This document shows, piece after piece, positions 1 through 12,743 of a stretch of 64,000 bases of DNA. The DNA is taken from the NCBI GenBank assembly GCA_027922465.2, contig BQMF02000220.1, positions 186,001 through 250,000 on the forward strand, given 5' to 3'. Position numbers and translations under genes: made by a program. The notes under the pieces were generated by a model that saw only the letters and a list, made by a program, of their open reading frames with translations, did not search any database and was not told the origin of the DNA. How positions within the stretch are numbered: position 1 is the stretch's first letter; each line of letters begins with the position of its first letter. Source of the DNA: Turritopsis dohrnii (lineage: Eukaryota > Cnidaria > Hydrozoa > Anthoathecata > Oceaniidae).

Positions 1-1017
1 TATGATTGATATTCGCATTACCGTCGTTTAAACTTACCGCCGCACTTCCGTCATCCCTTTCGTCATTGGAGGCGTTTTCTGCGTCATCATCTTCTAAGCT
101 TTCTTCGTCAGTTGTATCGTCTTCGCTCTCATCTGATCCCGAACCAGAAATAGATTCAATTTTTTCACTGCTTACTTTTGATGGAGATTCAGTATTAATA
201 ATATTCTTCTGATTAGCATCATTGATTCCACTATCACCTCCTGTTAAACTCGTTATATTAGTCTTATTATCTCCGTCGTTTACAACTGGTTCTTTGATAA
301 TAATCCTAAACATTTTCTGCATTTTCTTGGCTGGCAGATTGATTTTGAACTCTTCCACGGTGCTATTTTCTGCTTGTTTTTCCGCAGAGGGTTTATTCAT
401 CTCTTGACTTTTGTTGTCAGGGTTACTACTAACACTTTCACTTTTGGTCAACATTTCGCCCACATGGTCTTTAGCAGGCTTGTTTAACTCCATGAAATCA
501 AATGGTTTCTCCTGCTGTACGTCAGTTTTTTCTTTTATCTCAACAGGTTCATGTTTAGATTTTGTTTCGAATAACGTTTCATTAACCGCCTTATCAAAAT
601 CGGTGTTCACATTTTTTGTTGGTCCGCCATGTTTGAGTTTGTTGACAATCTTCTCCAACAGGTTGGCGGCAGCAACCGTCTCATTTTCTGCTTGCGGTTT
701 CGCAAACTCGACATGCGCTGTTGGCTTTTTCACATTTTCCATGATGCTTTGATCCTTATTTTTCATTTTTTTTAGATCTTTCAAGTCCTGGTTTTTCCCA
801 TGTTTTCCTTTTTCGTTTTTTTTCTTCTGATCAACATTCACCTCGACACGCACGTTATAGCCGTTACTACGTATGTTTGGTTTTCTGACACCCGAGCCTT
901 GAAATTCCGACACATCATCACCATCAACGTCTTCTTCAGCTGCTGACGTTATACTGTTTTCTAGATCTTCAAGGTTCTCAGCGTCAATTTCATCGCCAGA
1001 AATATCAGTGTCACTTT
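1..1017 (-). CDS. Partial exon of an acidic, unrecognised protein
   Basis: One minus-strand frame is open from an AG acceptor at 1018-1019 (preceded by the pyrimidine tract TTTTCTTTCTT) to the window edge, about 339 codons without a stop. The product is highly charged: it opens with ESDTDISGDEID, carries acidic Ser/Asp/Glu runs near the window edge (SGSGSDESEDD) and has several Lys-rich stretches. No catalytic domain, signal peptide or membrane segment is visible. The exon starts in phase 1 (two bases complete a codon). The upstream exon was not located between 1020 and 3370; the next minus-strand gene has a phase-1 exon end at 3922 that would join in frame, but that is only a one-in-three coincidence. 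Family unknown. Confidence 0.6.
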
Positions 1018-3370
1018 CTAAGAAAGAAAATCAAATTTTCACAACTTCCAATATGTTATGGATGTAGAAAGTATTTATGAAATTTCAAACTGGAGCAGAC
1101 CTTGGGTTTGGCTATAAAAAACCTGATTGGTGATCAAGATGAGAATCAACCACGATCCACGCATATCTACAAGAAACAATAACACCACATGACTATCATA
1201 TAAGCAACCGGCAGTTTTGGGTCCCTGTGCTTCCATAGGTAACAATTAACTCTTCTGCCCGCCGACTTCCAACTAATGGTTGACTCACCAAAAAAGATAC
1301 GTATTACATTGCCCTTACTTTTCTGGAACCATTCACACGCTTTTTAGAAGCAACAATCTTTTTCTGAGTCAGTGTTGATCAAACTCATGATCTTAGGTTT
1401 TTGGTGTTTCATATTTCAAACCGTAAGTAAATGACGCGTGATGCAGATTTAGAATTGCATCCTATCATCCCTCCTGCTGTTGTCTGGTCGTAAAAACATT
1501 ACTGTAGGCAATAACCTTGATAGTTACTTAAAATCTTGTCGATAATGTGCCATCAAAAATGATGAGAAATTTTGAAGGTCTGGAACAAAGTTTTAAAAAA
1601 GCGTAAAAACGACATCATTGAGTCACTCGAGAATACTCGCTGTTGAAAAGAAAAACATCTTACTTCCTTTACAACACCATTCCGCCGTTACTTCTCTGTA
1701 GGGAGTTTCTTCCTGCTGTCAAACAGCTCGTCGGAATTGTTGTGGAGCATGTTCACCACAGTTTATGGTTAAATGATTAATGGTGCTCAACTGAGCATAT
1801 TTTTCATTTGTTAATCATACTCAATTAACTTCTAATTGCTATTATGCAGTGGTTACACAAACTGTGTTTGATTTTCGATTTTGGTTCCGACTTTTTTCTA
1901 TATCAATTGTTATCAAACGTACTCCCGATAGCAGTGATTGAAAACTACGCGTCTTTTTTATAAGCAACAAAGGTCAGACATTAGCACTAATGTTGCTTAA
2001 AAAATGACCATTTTTCAGTAGAAATTTTGTTTAATTGGTTGCTAAGCATTAATCGATACACATATGTCCCATCTTGAAAACCTTTTTGTATGTTTTAGTT
2101 GTTTAATTAAAGTATCAAGTATCAAGTCTAGGACAGCGTAAAACCTAGCCCCACAACCTAGTGTAATAACATTTTGTAACAATTTTAAGAAATGTGCTGT
2201 AGCTATGGTAGTGTTACATTGGATGTTACTAATTTATTTAAGATTCTGGTAGTATTGTTGCTTAACTTTATGAGAAAATTTACTAGTGTTGCTTATAAAC
2301 GTGTTATAATATATAATATTTCGAGTTAAGTCGTACAATGACATCAGGACATGAAAAGAGAGAAAGAAAAAAAGTGAAGATCGAAAGTGATTTTTAAAAT
2401 GTTTATTGGTGATCGCTTTATAACCTTGGATGTAATTATCATACGAACACCCACTCCAGGTTAACTTTGTGGATTTTTTTATATTATGATTTGTTGGGGT
2501 TTTTTGTCTATATCTGAGCGATCTATTCTGTCACTGTAAGCATCATTGTGCGAATGTTGTCACTCTCAAGTATCATACGCGAGGGGTACGCCATTTTAAC
2601 TCTGTTTTGTTCCTACATGTTCATGAAAATTTTACGTTTAACGAGGTAATAAAAATTTTTTCGTTTAACTATTTTAGCTATGAAAACCAGTTTAACTTGT
2701 TATAAACTTGAAACAAAACTAAGAAGAATCAAAATTAATAGTGAAACCAGATTTTTATATTTGACGTCAAATAGTAACTGGTTGCGCACGCTTTAAATTC
2801 AAAAGATCTGCGTTTTATGCATTTGCAACACTTTTGTTCTAGTATGTTTACAAATTCATGAACACAGGTCTTTAGATTGAATTCGACAGGATAAAAAGTA
2901 TCAACTACATCTAAAAGAATATTTATGAGTGAAAGGGGTAGAGGGAGTGCATACAGTTTACAATTCCGCCCTCACCCACGCCGGGAGAAAGGGATATTTT
3001 CAAAACTTGATGCAAGTAAAGTACACAGTCTCTACCATCTTTTAGGTCACGCTTTCTTCATCTAGAATCCTTGGATTAGTATAAGATACCACAACTCCTC
3101 GAGGAGTACCTGGGATGGTTTTCTATTTTTGATATGACCAAAAGAAACAGATCGAAACTGACCAAAAAAACTATCAACGACTGAATAGTTTTACAGGATC
3201 AGATATGTAAAAGTGAGTGCTTTCTGTCGTCAATATAGTTTCGTTGAAAACAGTCAAAATTTCCGTGGTCACAAAATAATCAGAATTTCAGCAGAAGTTT
3301 GAAACCTGTAGAAGAAAAAAACGATGAGTGATTACAGGTTCTTTCGAAAAGTGCTTCCGAAAAAAATGTG
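1018..3370. other. Non-coding stretch, AT-rich, with one TIR element
   Basis: No convincing exon was found on either strand. It lies downstream of the gene ending at 3371 and upstream of the exon ending at 1017, so it may be intergenic or a long intron. It contains the inverted-repeat element listed at 1948-2303; otherwise nothing recognisable. Confidence 0.4.
1948..2303. mobile_element. Small TIR element with GTTGCTTA keyword
   Basis: The left end reads GTCTTTTTTATAAGCAAC and the right end, reverse-complemented, reads CACGTTTATAAGCAAC, giving imperfect inverted termini. The octamer GTTGCTTA or its complement TAAGCAAC recurs inside (near 1962, 1993, 2260 and 2288), with a variant TTGCTAAGC near 2040. 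It belongs with the other ATAAG-type elements in this window. TA flanking is clear on the left (TA then CGCG) but not on the right, so the boundaries are approximate. Confidence 0.55.
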
Positions 3371-5371
3371 TCAGTTTAAATGTTCATCACCACTACAATT
3401 ATCAGATTCGAATTTATCACAATTGTCGCAGTAAATGCGAAGGTAATTTCCACTCTTGCATTTCTTACTCGCTGCTTCGCTTCCATCATGGCTGGCGTTG
3501 TTTTCGAAGTTTCGAGCAATAAAACACACGCAATCATGGTTATCCATTCTATCCATGTTCAACTCTTCGTCATGACCATTCTAAGTTTAAGAGAAACTGG
3601 GAGTGAATAACGATCGGATTATAGACCACATCATAGTGTTTTTTTATTCATCTCGCATTATCCACTGGAAAGAAGAACAAATTTTACCTGAAAGTTTGTA
3701 AAGGTTGGCGCTAAGAAGGCGGTTCTTTTCTTGATACGATCTTTCAATTCTTTATGTGACTCTTTATTTCCACATTTTTTTATTCTTCCCCATGGACAGA
3801 ACTCATGGTGATCGTCATCTTCATGTACTTCTTCATTGTCGTTAGTATCTAAAAAAAACACGATGTCTCCATTGTAGATATGGGTCTTACTGAAACCTTT
3901 TCGTAGCCTGATAATGCTAACCTTTGCCTTTTCTTAATTGAAAGGAAACTTTTCGATCCTTTGTTGGTTTATCGGATTCAATTTTGTTTTCTTGATCAGA
4001 TGATTTACCACCCGATTTTTCAGCCAATGACAATGATGACTGCCGTCTTCGGACAATATCTGCATTAGCCATCCATTCCAATAAAGTTGGACGTCTTTTT
4101 GTTAAGGATTTCTCAATTTCTGACGGATGTATGTCGTCCCAATGATCGGTTTCGTCGGCTTCTCCTGTTTTATGAGAATGCTTTTGTTTAATCATCTTTT
4201 CCACGACCCCTCGAAAGTTCTTCTTCAAATTCGTTTGTAGCTGTTCTGCTTTTTGCACAACTTCTTTCTTCGTTTTCTCTATTGTGCCATCACTTTCCTC
4301 GACTGTCTCGTCATTCTTTTCGATTGTTTTCTGTTTCGGTGGCTCGTTCTTTTTCGTTTTTGGTGGATCGATCGTTTTCGTTATGTCTTCCTTCGTGGCT
4401 TCTTTGTCGGAATTGTCGTCATTTTCCTCTGTGATGGTCAGCGGTAAAGCATATGCATTTTTAATTGGACCAGTTATTTGACCGACATTTCTTGATCTTC
4501 CGTCAGTGAAGTCAAAAACACTATCATCGCCAGTCGTGGTGACTGATTGATAATCTGAACTCTCAACGCCACTCTTCTCATCAATACTCTCATAAATTTC
4601 CTCTGCAGAACCCGTATTTGATTTCGCCACAATGTTATTTTTCGAACTTTTCCGTGGAACAGATATTTTCTGATCATCTCCTTCCGTCAAGGTGATGACA
4701 TCACAAGAGCAGCTCCGGTGTTCAACAACTGTCGTTTTTACTTCTTTACTGTTCATCAAATGTTGATTAAAATGCCCCTCATCACTTTCCACGCTTTCGT
4801 TGATTTCGTCTGGCGGTAGTCTTGGTAAGTTCCAGGTTTGCTTCGCAGTGGCATCCTGTGGACCGTTCAAATATACATGTTCTGGTAAAGAAAGTGCTGG
4901 ATCATCGTGGACGTAAACATGGGATCTTGTATCTCTGTAATATCTTCGTTTATCCCCCTCATAATATCTGGGATGACCTCTATCATAATATGTTAGATGA
5001 TCTCTCTCATAATAACTTGGATATTCTTCATCATAATAGAGAATGGCTTTGTTACTTCTTTCTTTCCGTTTTTCCCGTTTAAACCGTTTCGGTACTGTCT
5101 TATAAGCAGCATAATCTTGTTGTTTCAGACGATAGCGTTGATAATCTCCATTGTGCCTCAACTTTCTGCTGTTGCTATGGCTACTATACCCAGCATGGTA
5201 GAGGTCGTCGGATAAACTTTCACCTGACTGGTCTATTTCAATGAAATATTTGCGATGAGGATACCTCTGTTTAACTCTCAACGACTCATGATAGTTCTTT
5301 AATTGATTAGGATATTTAATTCGCCGTGGAGAAAGTATATCATCGCCATCTTGAATTCTGTACAAGTGCAT
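3371..5371 (-). CDS. Unrecognised charged protein with Tyr-rich repeats, three exons
   Basis: Exons are 5371-3922, 3848-3688 and 3580-3371. Junctions are GT/AG and phase-consistent: exon 1 ends GGC AAA G before GTTAGC and joins AT ACT; exon 2 ends CAG before GTAAAA; exon 3 opens in phase 0 and ends in TGA. The product is about 606 aa. Residues 110-155 hold irregular copies of a short motif with paired tyrosines (YYDEEY, YYERDH, YYDRGH, YYEGDK). The middle is Lys/Glu/Ser-rich and low complexity; a conserved-looking block near residues 395-445 includes EWMANADIVRRRQSS; the last 55 residues are Cys-containing (CDNC, CSG). No enzyme domain, signal peptide or membrane helix is visible. The first ATG follows an AT-rich leader. 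The exon 1 donor is weak. I do not recognise the family. Confidence 0.7.
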
Positions 5372-5750
5372 TGTTTGGAATTAAAAAAAACAAATTTTTC
5401 ATCTGCTGTGTTCACCTGCAAATTGTGATGTTACGTTATGTAACCTGTTCATCAATAAGAAAGTTTTTTCCCTGTTAAATATTCATCACTCATTCATTTT
5501 TTAAAGTTTTCTATATTTGCCACATCTGTCAAAAGACTGTCTTATGGATGATAAGATGAGCTGAAAGGAATTCTTTGAACTCTATAGGTTACTAGTTGGT
5601 TGCTGTCTTCAAGCAAATGAAACATTCCTACTGTTTAAATGGTATATAAATGATGCATATTTATATGTGAAATAACCAGTTAGTTCCCAAACTTCCAAAA
5701 TTAAAACGTTCATAGATCACACATTCACACATCTTCATCCATTCCATCTA

Positions 5751-6748
5751 CATTAAGAACCAAAAATTTCGGCTACTTTTTTTTCGGCGGAAATACTTCG
5801 GCGGAAATAATTTCGGCGAGATTTTGGTCACTTCGGCGGAAAAAATTTCGGCAGGATTTCATCTATAACTTAATTTCGGAATATCCAAATTTTAAGCATT
5901 TTATCGACAGGGAAATGCAAAAAATTGGGTTTAATAAAATATTTCATGTTTAATATTCTACTTAACTTAAGAGAAGAATTGTTTGCGGAAGAAATTTGTA
6001 CGGAAATTTTTTTTGCGGAACTTCCGCAAAAATGAATAATTATTGGACATCCGCAAAAATAAATTCCGCAAAATTTTCCATTTGCAAAAATTTTACTCCG
6101 CAAAACGTTCGAAATTTTTCACCCGTAAAGAACTGACTTTTCACTTTGTTTGCATATAAATGAAAGTCTCGTCTATACATAACGTTTGGTAAATGAAACA
6201 GGGGGCTGGAAAAGGAAAGATGCCGAGGTTATTGAATATCTAAGGATTTATTTATCACTCTTCGTCAAAAACAATACAAGCAGCACCAGCACTTGCAACA
6301 GGTTTTGTACTGTCCGCAAAAATTTCTTCCGCAAAATATGGCGTTTTTGGGTCATTTATCCGCAAAAATATATTCCGCAAAAATACCGTCCGCAAACAAT
6401 TTCTTCCCTGAAGGTATGCAATAATCTGTTGTTCCTAAATTTAAAAACAAAAAGCCGCTTGGCTTGAAGACTTCAGGACGAGTCACAACGACATATCCAC
6501 TCTCAACAATGCAAATAGTTACATGATATTAGGTTTGAAAGTAATATTGATTGCTGAAAGGAATAAATCGACCAAAAAAAGCATTTCATCGACCCTCATA
6601 CAGCTTAAAACTCCAAATATAACAAAAGGATAAAATCCAAAAATTTCGGAGAGAAAAATTTTCGGCGAAGCCCCTAATTTCGGCGGACAAATTTTCGGCG
6701 ACAATTTTCGCCGAAATTTTGTCCCGCCGAAATTTTTGGTTCTTAATG
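5751..6748. mobile_element. 1-kb TIR element, TA target, TTCGGCGG / CCGCAAAA keywords
   Basis: Nearly perfect inverted ends begin CATTAAGAACCAAAAATTTC at 5751 and mirror at 6748, and the element is flanked on both sides by TA (5749-5750 and 6749-6750). The interior is filled with two short words: TTCGGCGG(A) clustered within 100 bases of both ends, and TCCGCAAAA / TTTTGCGGA further inside in opposite orientations around 6000-6110 and 6300-6400. No transposase frame is present, so it is a non-autonomous element. TA duplication is typical of Tc1/mariner-like and some other superfamilies; the superfamily cannot be assigned from this copy alone. Confidence 0.85.
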
Positions 6749-7200
6749 TATCCGAAAAATGCTTGTAATGACCTACAGAAACCAATGTCGTTTGGCATCT
6801 AAGATGGAGTGTGTTATGTGAGGTTTGGGAAAATCATCCATCCGGAACAGCCAAGCGCTTAAATGCAAATTTTGATGGATTGTTATAATAAGATTATCAC
6901 CACAAACCATTTGGATTTCTTACGAACTGGTTTTTCATAAATTGATTATCGTGAACCTTAATGATTATTAGTGGTAGTTCTCTTCAGCTTGTGAACTAAT
7001 CAGAAATCACGTCAAAGGTTTCAGATTTTTTTTTGCGGTTTTAAACATTCGTATATTTTTACCGCTAAACTATAAACATTCTTTACCATTAAGCTGATAT
7101 CTGGACAACGAATGAATTCTTTTCAAGCAGTTTACTTGAGATTTTGACGGATCAATCTAATACAAAACGGTTTGTTTGAAATTTATCTTCTTGCCATGTG
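6749..7200. other. Non-coding, nothing recognised
   Basis: AT-rich sequence between the TIR element and the possible exon at 7201. No repeat or coding signal was found. Confidence 0.4.
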
Positions 7201-7529
7201 TCATCGTGTTGACATAATATTAACAAACACTAGTCGGCAAATCAGACAGTAATGCAGCCTCGTTTTGTGTTCGAGAAAATCAAGTTGAGAACTCGAGTAT
7301 GGCTTAAGTGTATGTAAGTGATACAAGTCTTGTAAGTTGGTTTGTATGTGGCGTTTGTTGGTGGTGTGTTTGGGGGAAGTGGGTTGGGGAGGATGAAAGG
7401 GCGCTATTGGGGAGGAAAGGGCGCTATTGGGTGATATTTTAGTTTGCTGTTTTTCTTCATGTTTCTCTTTGATAATTTTTCCCAACAGACAATCAGTTAC
7501 AATTTCATCTGAAAACGAGTCTAAAAAGT
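7201..7529 (-). CDS. Possible terminal exon of a hypothetical gene
   Basis: A minus-strand frame is open upstream to about 7590 and ends at a TGA at 7201. A plausible acceptor (ACAGACTTTTTAG) lies just above 7530. The predicted peptide has a basic Gln/Lys segment, then a Pro-rich stretch (PFHPPQPTSP) and ends with a Cys-containing hydrophobic tail. A short direct repeat (GGGCGCTATTGGG, twice) lies in the Pro-coding part. No upstream exon was identified and no family is recognised, so this could be a chance open frame. Confidence 0.25.
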
Positions 7530-7599
7530 CTGTGTTAGGAGTGTCACTTGAAGTTTTATTGATGCAAAAGAATTAACACAAGATAAGTTTTTGATAAAC

Positions 7600-8815
7600 T
7601 ATTTCTCAAATTACTTCATCTTTTTATATATATGTTTTAAAACTCTGTCGCTTCCCAGTTTCCAGTTAAAGTCGAAACCTGATTGGAAGAGAGGTGACGT
7701 TATATACTATCAAAAATAAATTAAAGTGCAACAGATAAACAACTTTCTGTTTTGTTAGTTGACACGAGTTATACTTATATGTCATCCCCGCAGTCAGGAG
7801 GTTAAAATCACTGTCCATTTGTTAAAATCTATGACGGCTCTTACAGTTTCAACGTAGAATGAACTTAATAGGTTAAATTTACAGTTAAACAATATTTTCA
7901 CAAGTTCATTAAAATACAGTATAGAATGACAGATTTGAACGAATGAAGGAAGAAATATAATGAAGATGTTTGTAGAAAAACTACATGGAATAATTTACGC
8001 TTTATGCCCTGTTCACACTGAATTAAAACGCATTCATCAAACTGTATCTATTGCGAACCAATATCGATATAACAACTAAGAGAGATTATTTTAATCACGC
8101 TTTATCAAAAAGACATACCTTTAGGGTTTAAAATGCAACCATGACGGTGATTAGAAGAGATTCAAGTCACGCAACAAAAGAAAGTATAACTACCGAGTGG
8201 AAGTTCTGATAGAGATTATCTTTATGTGTACAGAAAAAGTAATGCTTGGTAGAAATTCTGATAGGATTGAAAAAAATAATAAAACTATGTGACGCACGTC
8301 ACGTGACCCTTTGATCACGAGGTCTTGTACTAAATTTATAGTGTATTCATAACTAGAGCAATTTGTAAGCAAATTCCCGCTTTCATTTGGCGCATGTGCA
8401 TGTTTGTTGGTCATAAACGATTTTTACTCGTGAGGTGCCGATTCCTTTAGTGTGGAAATACTTTTAACTTGAGGCGGGAGAGGACTGGAAAAATCCCCCA
8501 CTCACAAAAATTACGTGACCTTGCATCCTCTTGAAACAGTTAAAAAAGAATATTATAATTTGGATATTTTTTGTGACTTGGACGTCACAATTTAGTTATT
8601 TTGAATTTACTACATACAAAGAGAAAATCGATAAGTTGAACATTGCTATCCCAATACAATTAACCAATATTTGTGATCTACAGTTTGTTATGAGTTGATA
8701 GAGTTATAAATATAATTTCAACGCAGATCGTTACACAAGGATCTAAAAACGTTTTTTTGATAAATAGGCTTATAATATTTAAAGAATTTTATTTTTATCT
8801 AATCTTTGGTAGATT
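7600..8815. other. Non-coding, probable 5' flank of the Ras-like gene
   Basis: AT-rich, without a supported exon. The sequence TCTTTGGTAG directly before the ATG at 8816 resembles a splice acceptor, so the 5' untranslated leader of the downstream gene may be split by an intron. Confidence 0.35.
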
Positions 8816-11800
8816 ATGGATGATGGTTCAGATATTGCTGTTGTCATATCAACCGTCGAAAATATACACCAAGGGAAAAAAGTGCATCAGTGCCAAGGTA
8901 GTCCCAGCTCTCCACGCAAAAAAAATCTGAAAGATGATTCACCGAAATTATGCATCGAAAACGATAAAAATGGCGACATTTCACCCATACCTTCACCTTC
9001 ATCCAGCCCTAAAAGCAATTCGTTCAAAGGAAGAGGAGGTAAATCTTTTTTGTTTGCTTTCACTCCTTCTCGTTGTTAAGTGCCTGAAATAATATAATAA
9101 TAAAAATCAAAACAAACGAATAAAAACTGATGTTTAAAAAAAACAAACACGAATGTACAAATAATCAATTTTTCTATGGACATCTCACAAATAGTTTATT
9201 CAGGAAAAACAGTGAGACAGCGTCCTGTACACATCACCCGCATCTGAATTTCATTTAGATCTTGCGATGTGTAAGCCGCTGTCAAAAAAAAAAACTTTTT
9301 CGAGAGGCGTACGCAAACATACAAACAAATTCTTCAAAAATACATTTTTAGCAAACGAGAAAAAATTACCACATGTAGGTGTCAACAACTAGTCAGAAAA
9401 CCTGGAACAATACCTTAAGTAAACATATTGACTCAAAGATGAGTGAATAGTATTTTGCAGCAATTCAGAAAACAAAAAAACGACGAAAAAAACATGGAGG
9501 ATAAACACATGCAAACGGTTTGGATGTTCTGTTGTGTCAACTATAACTTCTTGTGTATTTTTTTATACAAAACAAAAAAGCAAAACAAAAAAACAGAAAA
9601 CGGAAAGTGAAAATAATTTAAAATGTCCGTCAGTGATGAAACTATTGCCTGGAATATTGATCTGCTTTTGTCCGCAGTTGTCGGGTGAATTCTACGGATA
9701 TATTTAAAGATGCGTCATGCGCGAGTTGGAGATGAAGACTTTAATAAAGATCAATTTCAAAAACTAAACAAAAAGGACAAACAGAAATTGACATTCAGTG
9801 ACAAAATCGAGATTTTAGCGGTTCTAATATTTCTTGCTGAAATCATCACCTTCACGTTGAAGGGTTCATTTGTTACTGGCAGGCATGGAGTGATGATGAC
9901 TGCTCTTAATACTTGATGTCATGTATGAAATGGTGTACACTGTTAATACTTGATGTGGATTGAACACAAGAAGAAAAATAGATTTCTAAATAAGGTTATG
10001 TGTGGAATGGTTTCTCAAAAAATCGTTCACTTCACAAAAAGAACTTCCGCACAGACAGACGACAGTTCGACGCAGACGTATATGTTTGTGTAATGATGAG
10101 TTGATGTGGTCACGTGACCATGGATACCTTCCGGTCAAATCTGATCTTATTGCTATCGCATTGTTAGCTGTTGAAAAGACAGAGAAATCCTGTTACGGTT
10201 TCCGACAATTAAAATCAACAACCACAACAAAAACAACAACAAATAAACGGCGCGGAAATTAGTCAGCTCCTAGTATTAAGTCGATAACTTGTTTTGTCTC
10301 TTCATAGATAGGGGCTTAAGTACGAGGTTCATTTGCCATCCTGCTTTCGTAAACTCAAAAACCGCGCGTCCTGCTTAGTACATTTTTCTTTCTTATCAAA
10401 GTTTTGCTTTTCTAATCAAGCATTTTTTCAATTTACCACAATTTTTGTTTAAGGAAACATAAAATAAAACTGTTTGTTAAGAGATTTGAGATATGATGAA
10501 TTGGTGTGACTGACAGAGAGCGGATTTTCTGTCGAATTGAGGCTGGTTGTATGTGTTTTTGGTTTGGATTACATATTCACAATAGTAGCTGTCACTGAGA
10601 TTTTGAAAGAGAACACACAGCAGTTGCTGCTAGCCTCGTTTTCATGTCGATTATTAGCTATTGTTTGTCCACTTTTGACATAATAACTTCGCATGTATAG
10701 TCATGGATGAGAAGTGGAAAAATATTTTCATAACTTTCTGATTTTCATGATAAGAGCAAAAAAGCGCGATAGTGGTTAGATAATACTGTACTGTTCTCAT
10801 TAATAAGCCCCACTCTTATGCTAGCTTCAGCAATGCTAGTGTTTATGGTGAGAGCTCAGTATTGCTTAGTTATAAAAATGGTGGTTATTTGATCTCATCG
10901 ACCTCTTCTCCTCATTTTTCTTCTTAAGGTTGGGCAAAAATAAAACGTGAATTAATAACAAAACAGAAAGACAACAATAACAACGGCAGTAATACAAACA
11001 ACAACAACAACAACAACAATAATAACAACAACAATATCGAAATAATGAGTCCTATGAATCCTCCCAAATCTCCGTTAACCGGAAGAAAGAACCTTGACAA
11101 CATAAACAATAATTTCCTGGTTAATGAACGAAAGAAGACGATGAGGCTGCTGGTATTGGGACAGGATGGTGTTGGAAAATCAGGTAGAATGTTATCTTTG
11201 AACACTCCTTTTGTTTGCGTTATTTTGGACAAGTATCAAGTTGTACCACGGAGTCTGTTTGATGTGCTCATCATAAGCTAGTAACATGAGTATCGCCACA
11301 TTATGTGCATTTTAATTTAAGCAGTCTAGTTTTGACATTTTATGCGCGACTATAAAATATCTCACCTTCTATCTTTCCAGCGTTCATTGTTCGTTATCTG
11401 ACAAGACGATTTATCGGCGAATACGACCCTTCGTTAGGTAAGAGATGAAATTAATATCAACAGACTTGCAAAACCCACGTGAAATCAGCATTGTCATTAC
11501 GTTTTTACATTATTAGAGGGAGTATTCAGAAAATGTATCACACTGAATAATCAGGAGATCATTGTGGAGTTGAAAGACACGATCAGAGGGGTAGGCCACG
11601 TCTTTTTCGTCACGTCCAGTTTTCGTCACGCTGTCCAATTCAGAAAACCTCTTCCTATGCACTTAATATTGTTCAGACTTGATCAAGTCTTAATTATTCA
11701 TGTTATTAAATGTTTGATTTAATTTGGAAACAAGGTTGATTGTATGTACCAAATGTAAACATGTAAACAAAATGTTGCACCAAAAAATTGTATTCCTATT

Positions 11801-12743
11801 ATTTTGTTACGGAAACGAAATAAATCTTATTTATCCTTTTCGTTTGCGATTCAGTCATGATAAAAAGAATACTGTTATTTGTATGTAATGAGTTCATGTA
11901 ATGAACATAAGTGCATGCTTGCAAATCTTCAGTACATATCCATTGAAAGTTCACAGTTGGTTAAAAATAACGAGTTCGATAGCATCAATATTTCACAGTC
12001 TAAAATTAGCTATTTCTATTTGGGTCAACGAGAACATTCTTGGTGCCTCGTTCTTTCAAACAAAAATAAGAGAATTTCAAACAATATTTTACGAGTGCAA
12101 TAATAGTATATGTTAAAAGCATCTAAGTTATCAGTTGGTGACATCTTAGTGCACAAACCTCTACTATTTGTCAATAATCAAAGTTGTATGACAACAATGA
12201 TTATTCGTCTTCTAGATAAATTGGTCCAAACGTGAAAATGATTTATTTTGGACGGACGCACTGATACTGATATATTCCATCACGAATAGAAAAAGTTTTT
12301 TCGAGATTCAGGACATTAGTAAACAGATCGAACAACAGCGTAAGACAAGTGGATTGCCATGTCTAATCATCGGCAACAAGAAAGATCTGAGTCACGAGAG
12401 AAATGTGACTTTCGTTGAAGGAAGCAAACTGGCCTCCACTGTGAATGGAACATTTTGTGAATTGAGCGTTTCCGATAATTACAAAGATTTAGAAGGAGTT
12501 GTGAATCACTTCATTAAAGAAAACTACAATGGACATAAGCAACCACAACAAATAACACAAATCAAATTGTTGTCGAGTAAATCAAGTCCTGAAATCAGAC
12601 AAAAACATCGTGACGAACGAGCACAGTCTCAACCTGATCTACAAAAAAGTGTCGATGCGGAGGAGAGCAAAAATGAACGGAAAGGGAGAGCATTGTGGCA
12701 GAAACTAAGGACTAATAATGACCTAAAGAAAAACAGAAAATGA
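8816..12743 (+). CDS. Ras-like small GTPase (RERG/RASL-type) with long N-terminal extension
   Basis: Five exons: 8816-9038, 10929-11183, 11381-11437, 11517-11590 and 12216-12743. All junctions are GT/AG with matching phases, giving about 378 aa. The GTPase core starts near residue 140: P-loop GQDGVGKS (152-159), switch I region RFIGEYDPSLEG (about 170-180), and the NKKD base-recognition motif (257-260). The RFIGEYDPSLE signature is that of the RERG/RASL11/RASL12 branch. The usual DTAGQE switch II motif is replaced by DTIRGINW at about 199-206, so the catalytic Gln is missing and GTP hydrolysis may be unusual. The N-terminal ~135 residues are Ser/Pro/Lys-rich with an Asn tract encoded by AAC repeats at 10997-11035. 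The tail after the G-domain is basic and ends KKNRK, with no CaaX box. It probably acts as a membrane-proximal or cytosolic signalling GTPase; the partner is unknown. Confidence 0.85.
9039..10928 (+). other. Intron 1 of the Ras-like gene
   Basis: The 1.9-kb intron runs from GTAAATC to a long pyrimidine tract ending TTCTTCTTAAG. It contains short open frames (9710-9916 and 10002-10262) without splice support or family resemblance. No repeat family member was recognised in it. Confidence 0.6.

Noticed and set aside
6..752. Plus-strand open frames at the left edge, Ser- and Phe-rich
   Set aside because: They are the antisense shadow of the minus-strand acidic exon, whose frame stays open through the whole region.
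10002..10262. Alternative exon in intron 1 of the Ras-like gene
   Set aside because: Open frame without acceptor/donor in a fitting phase and without domain resemblance.
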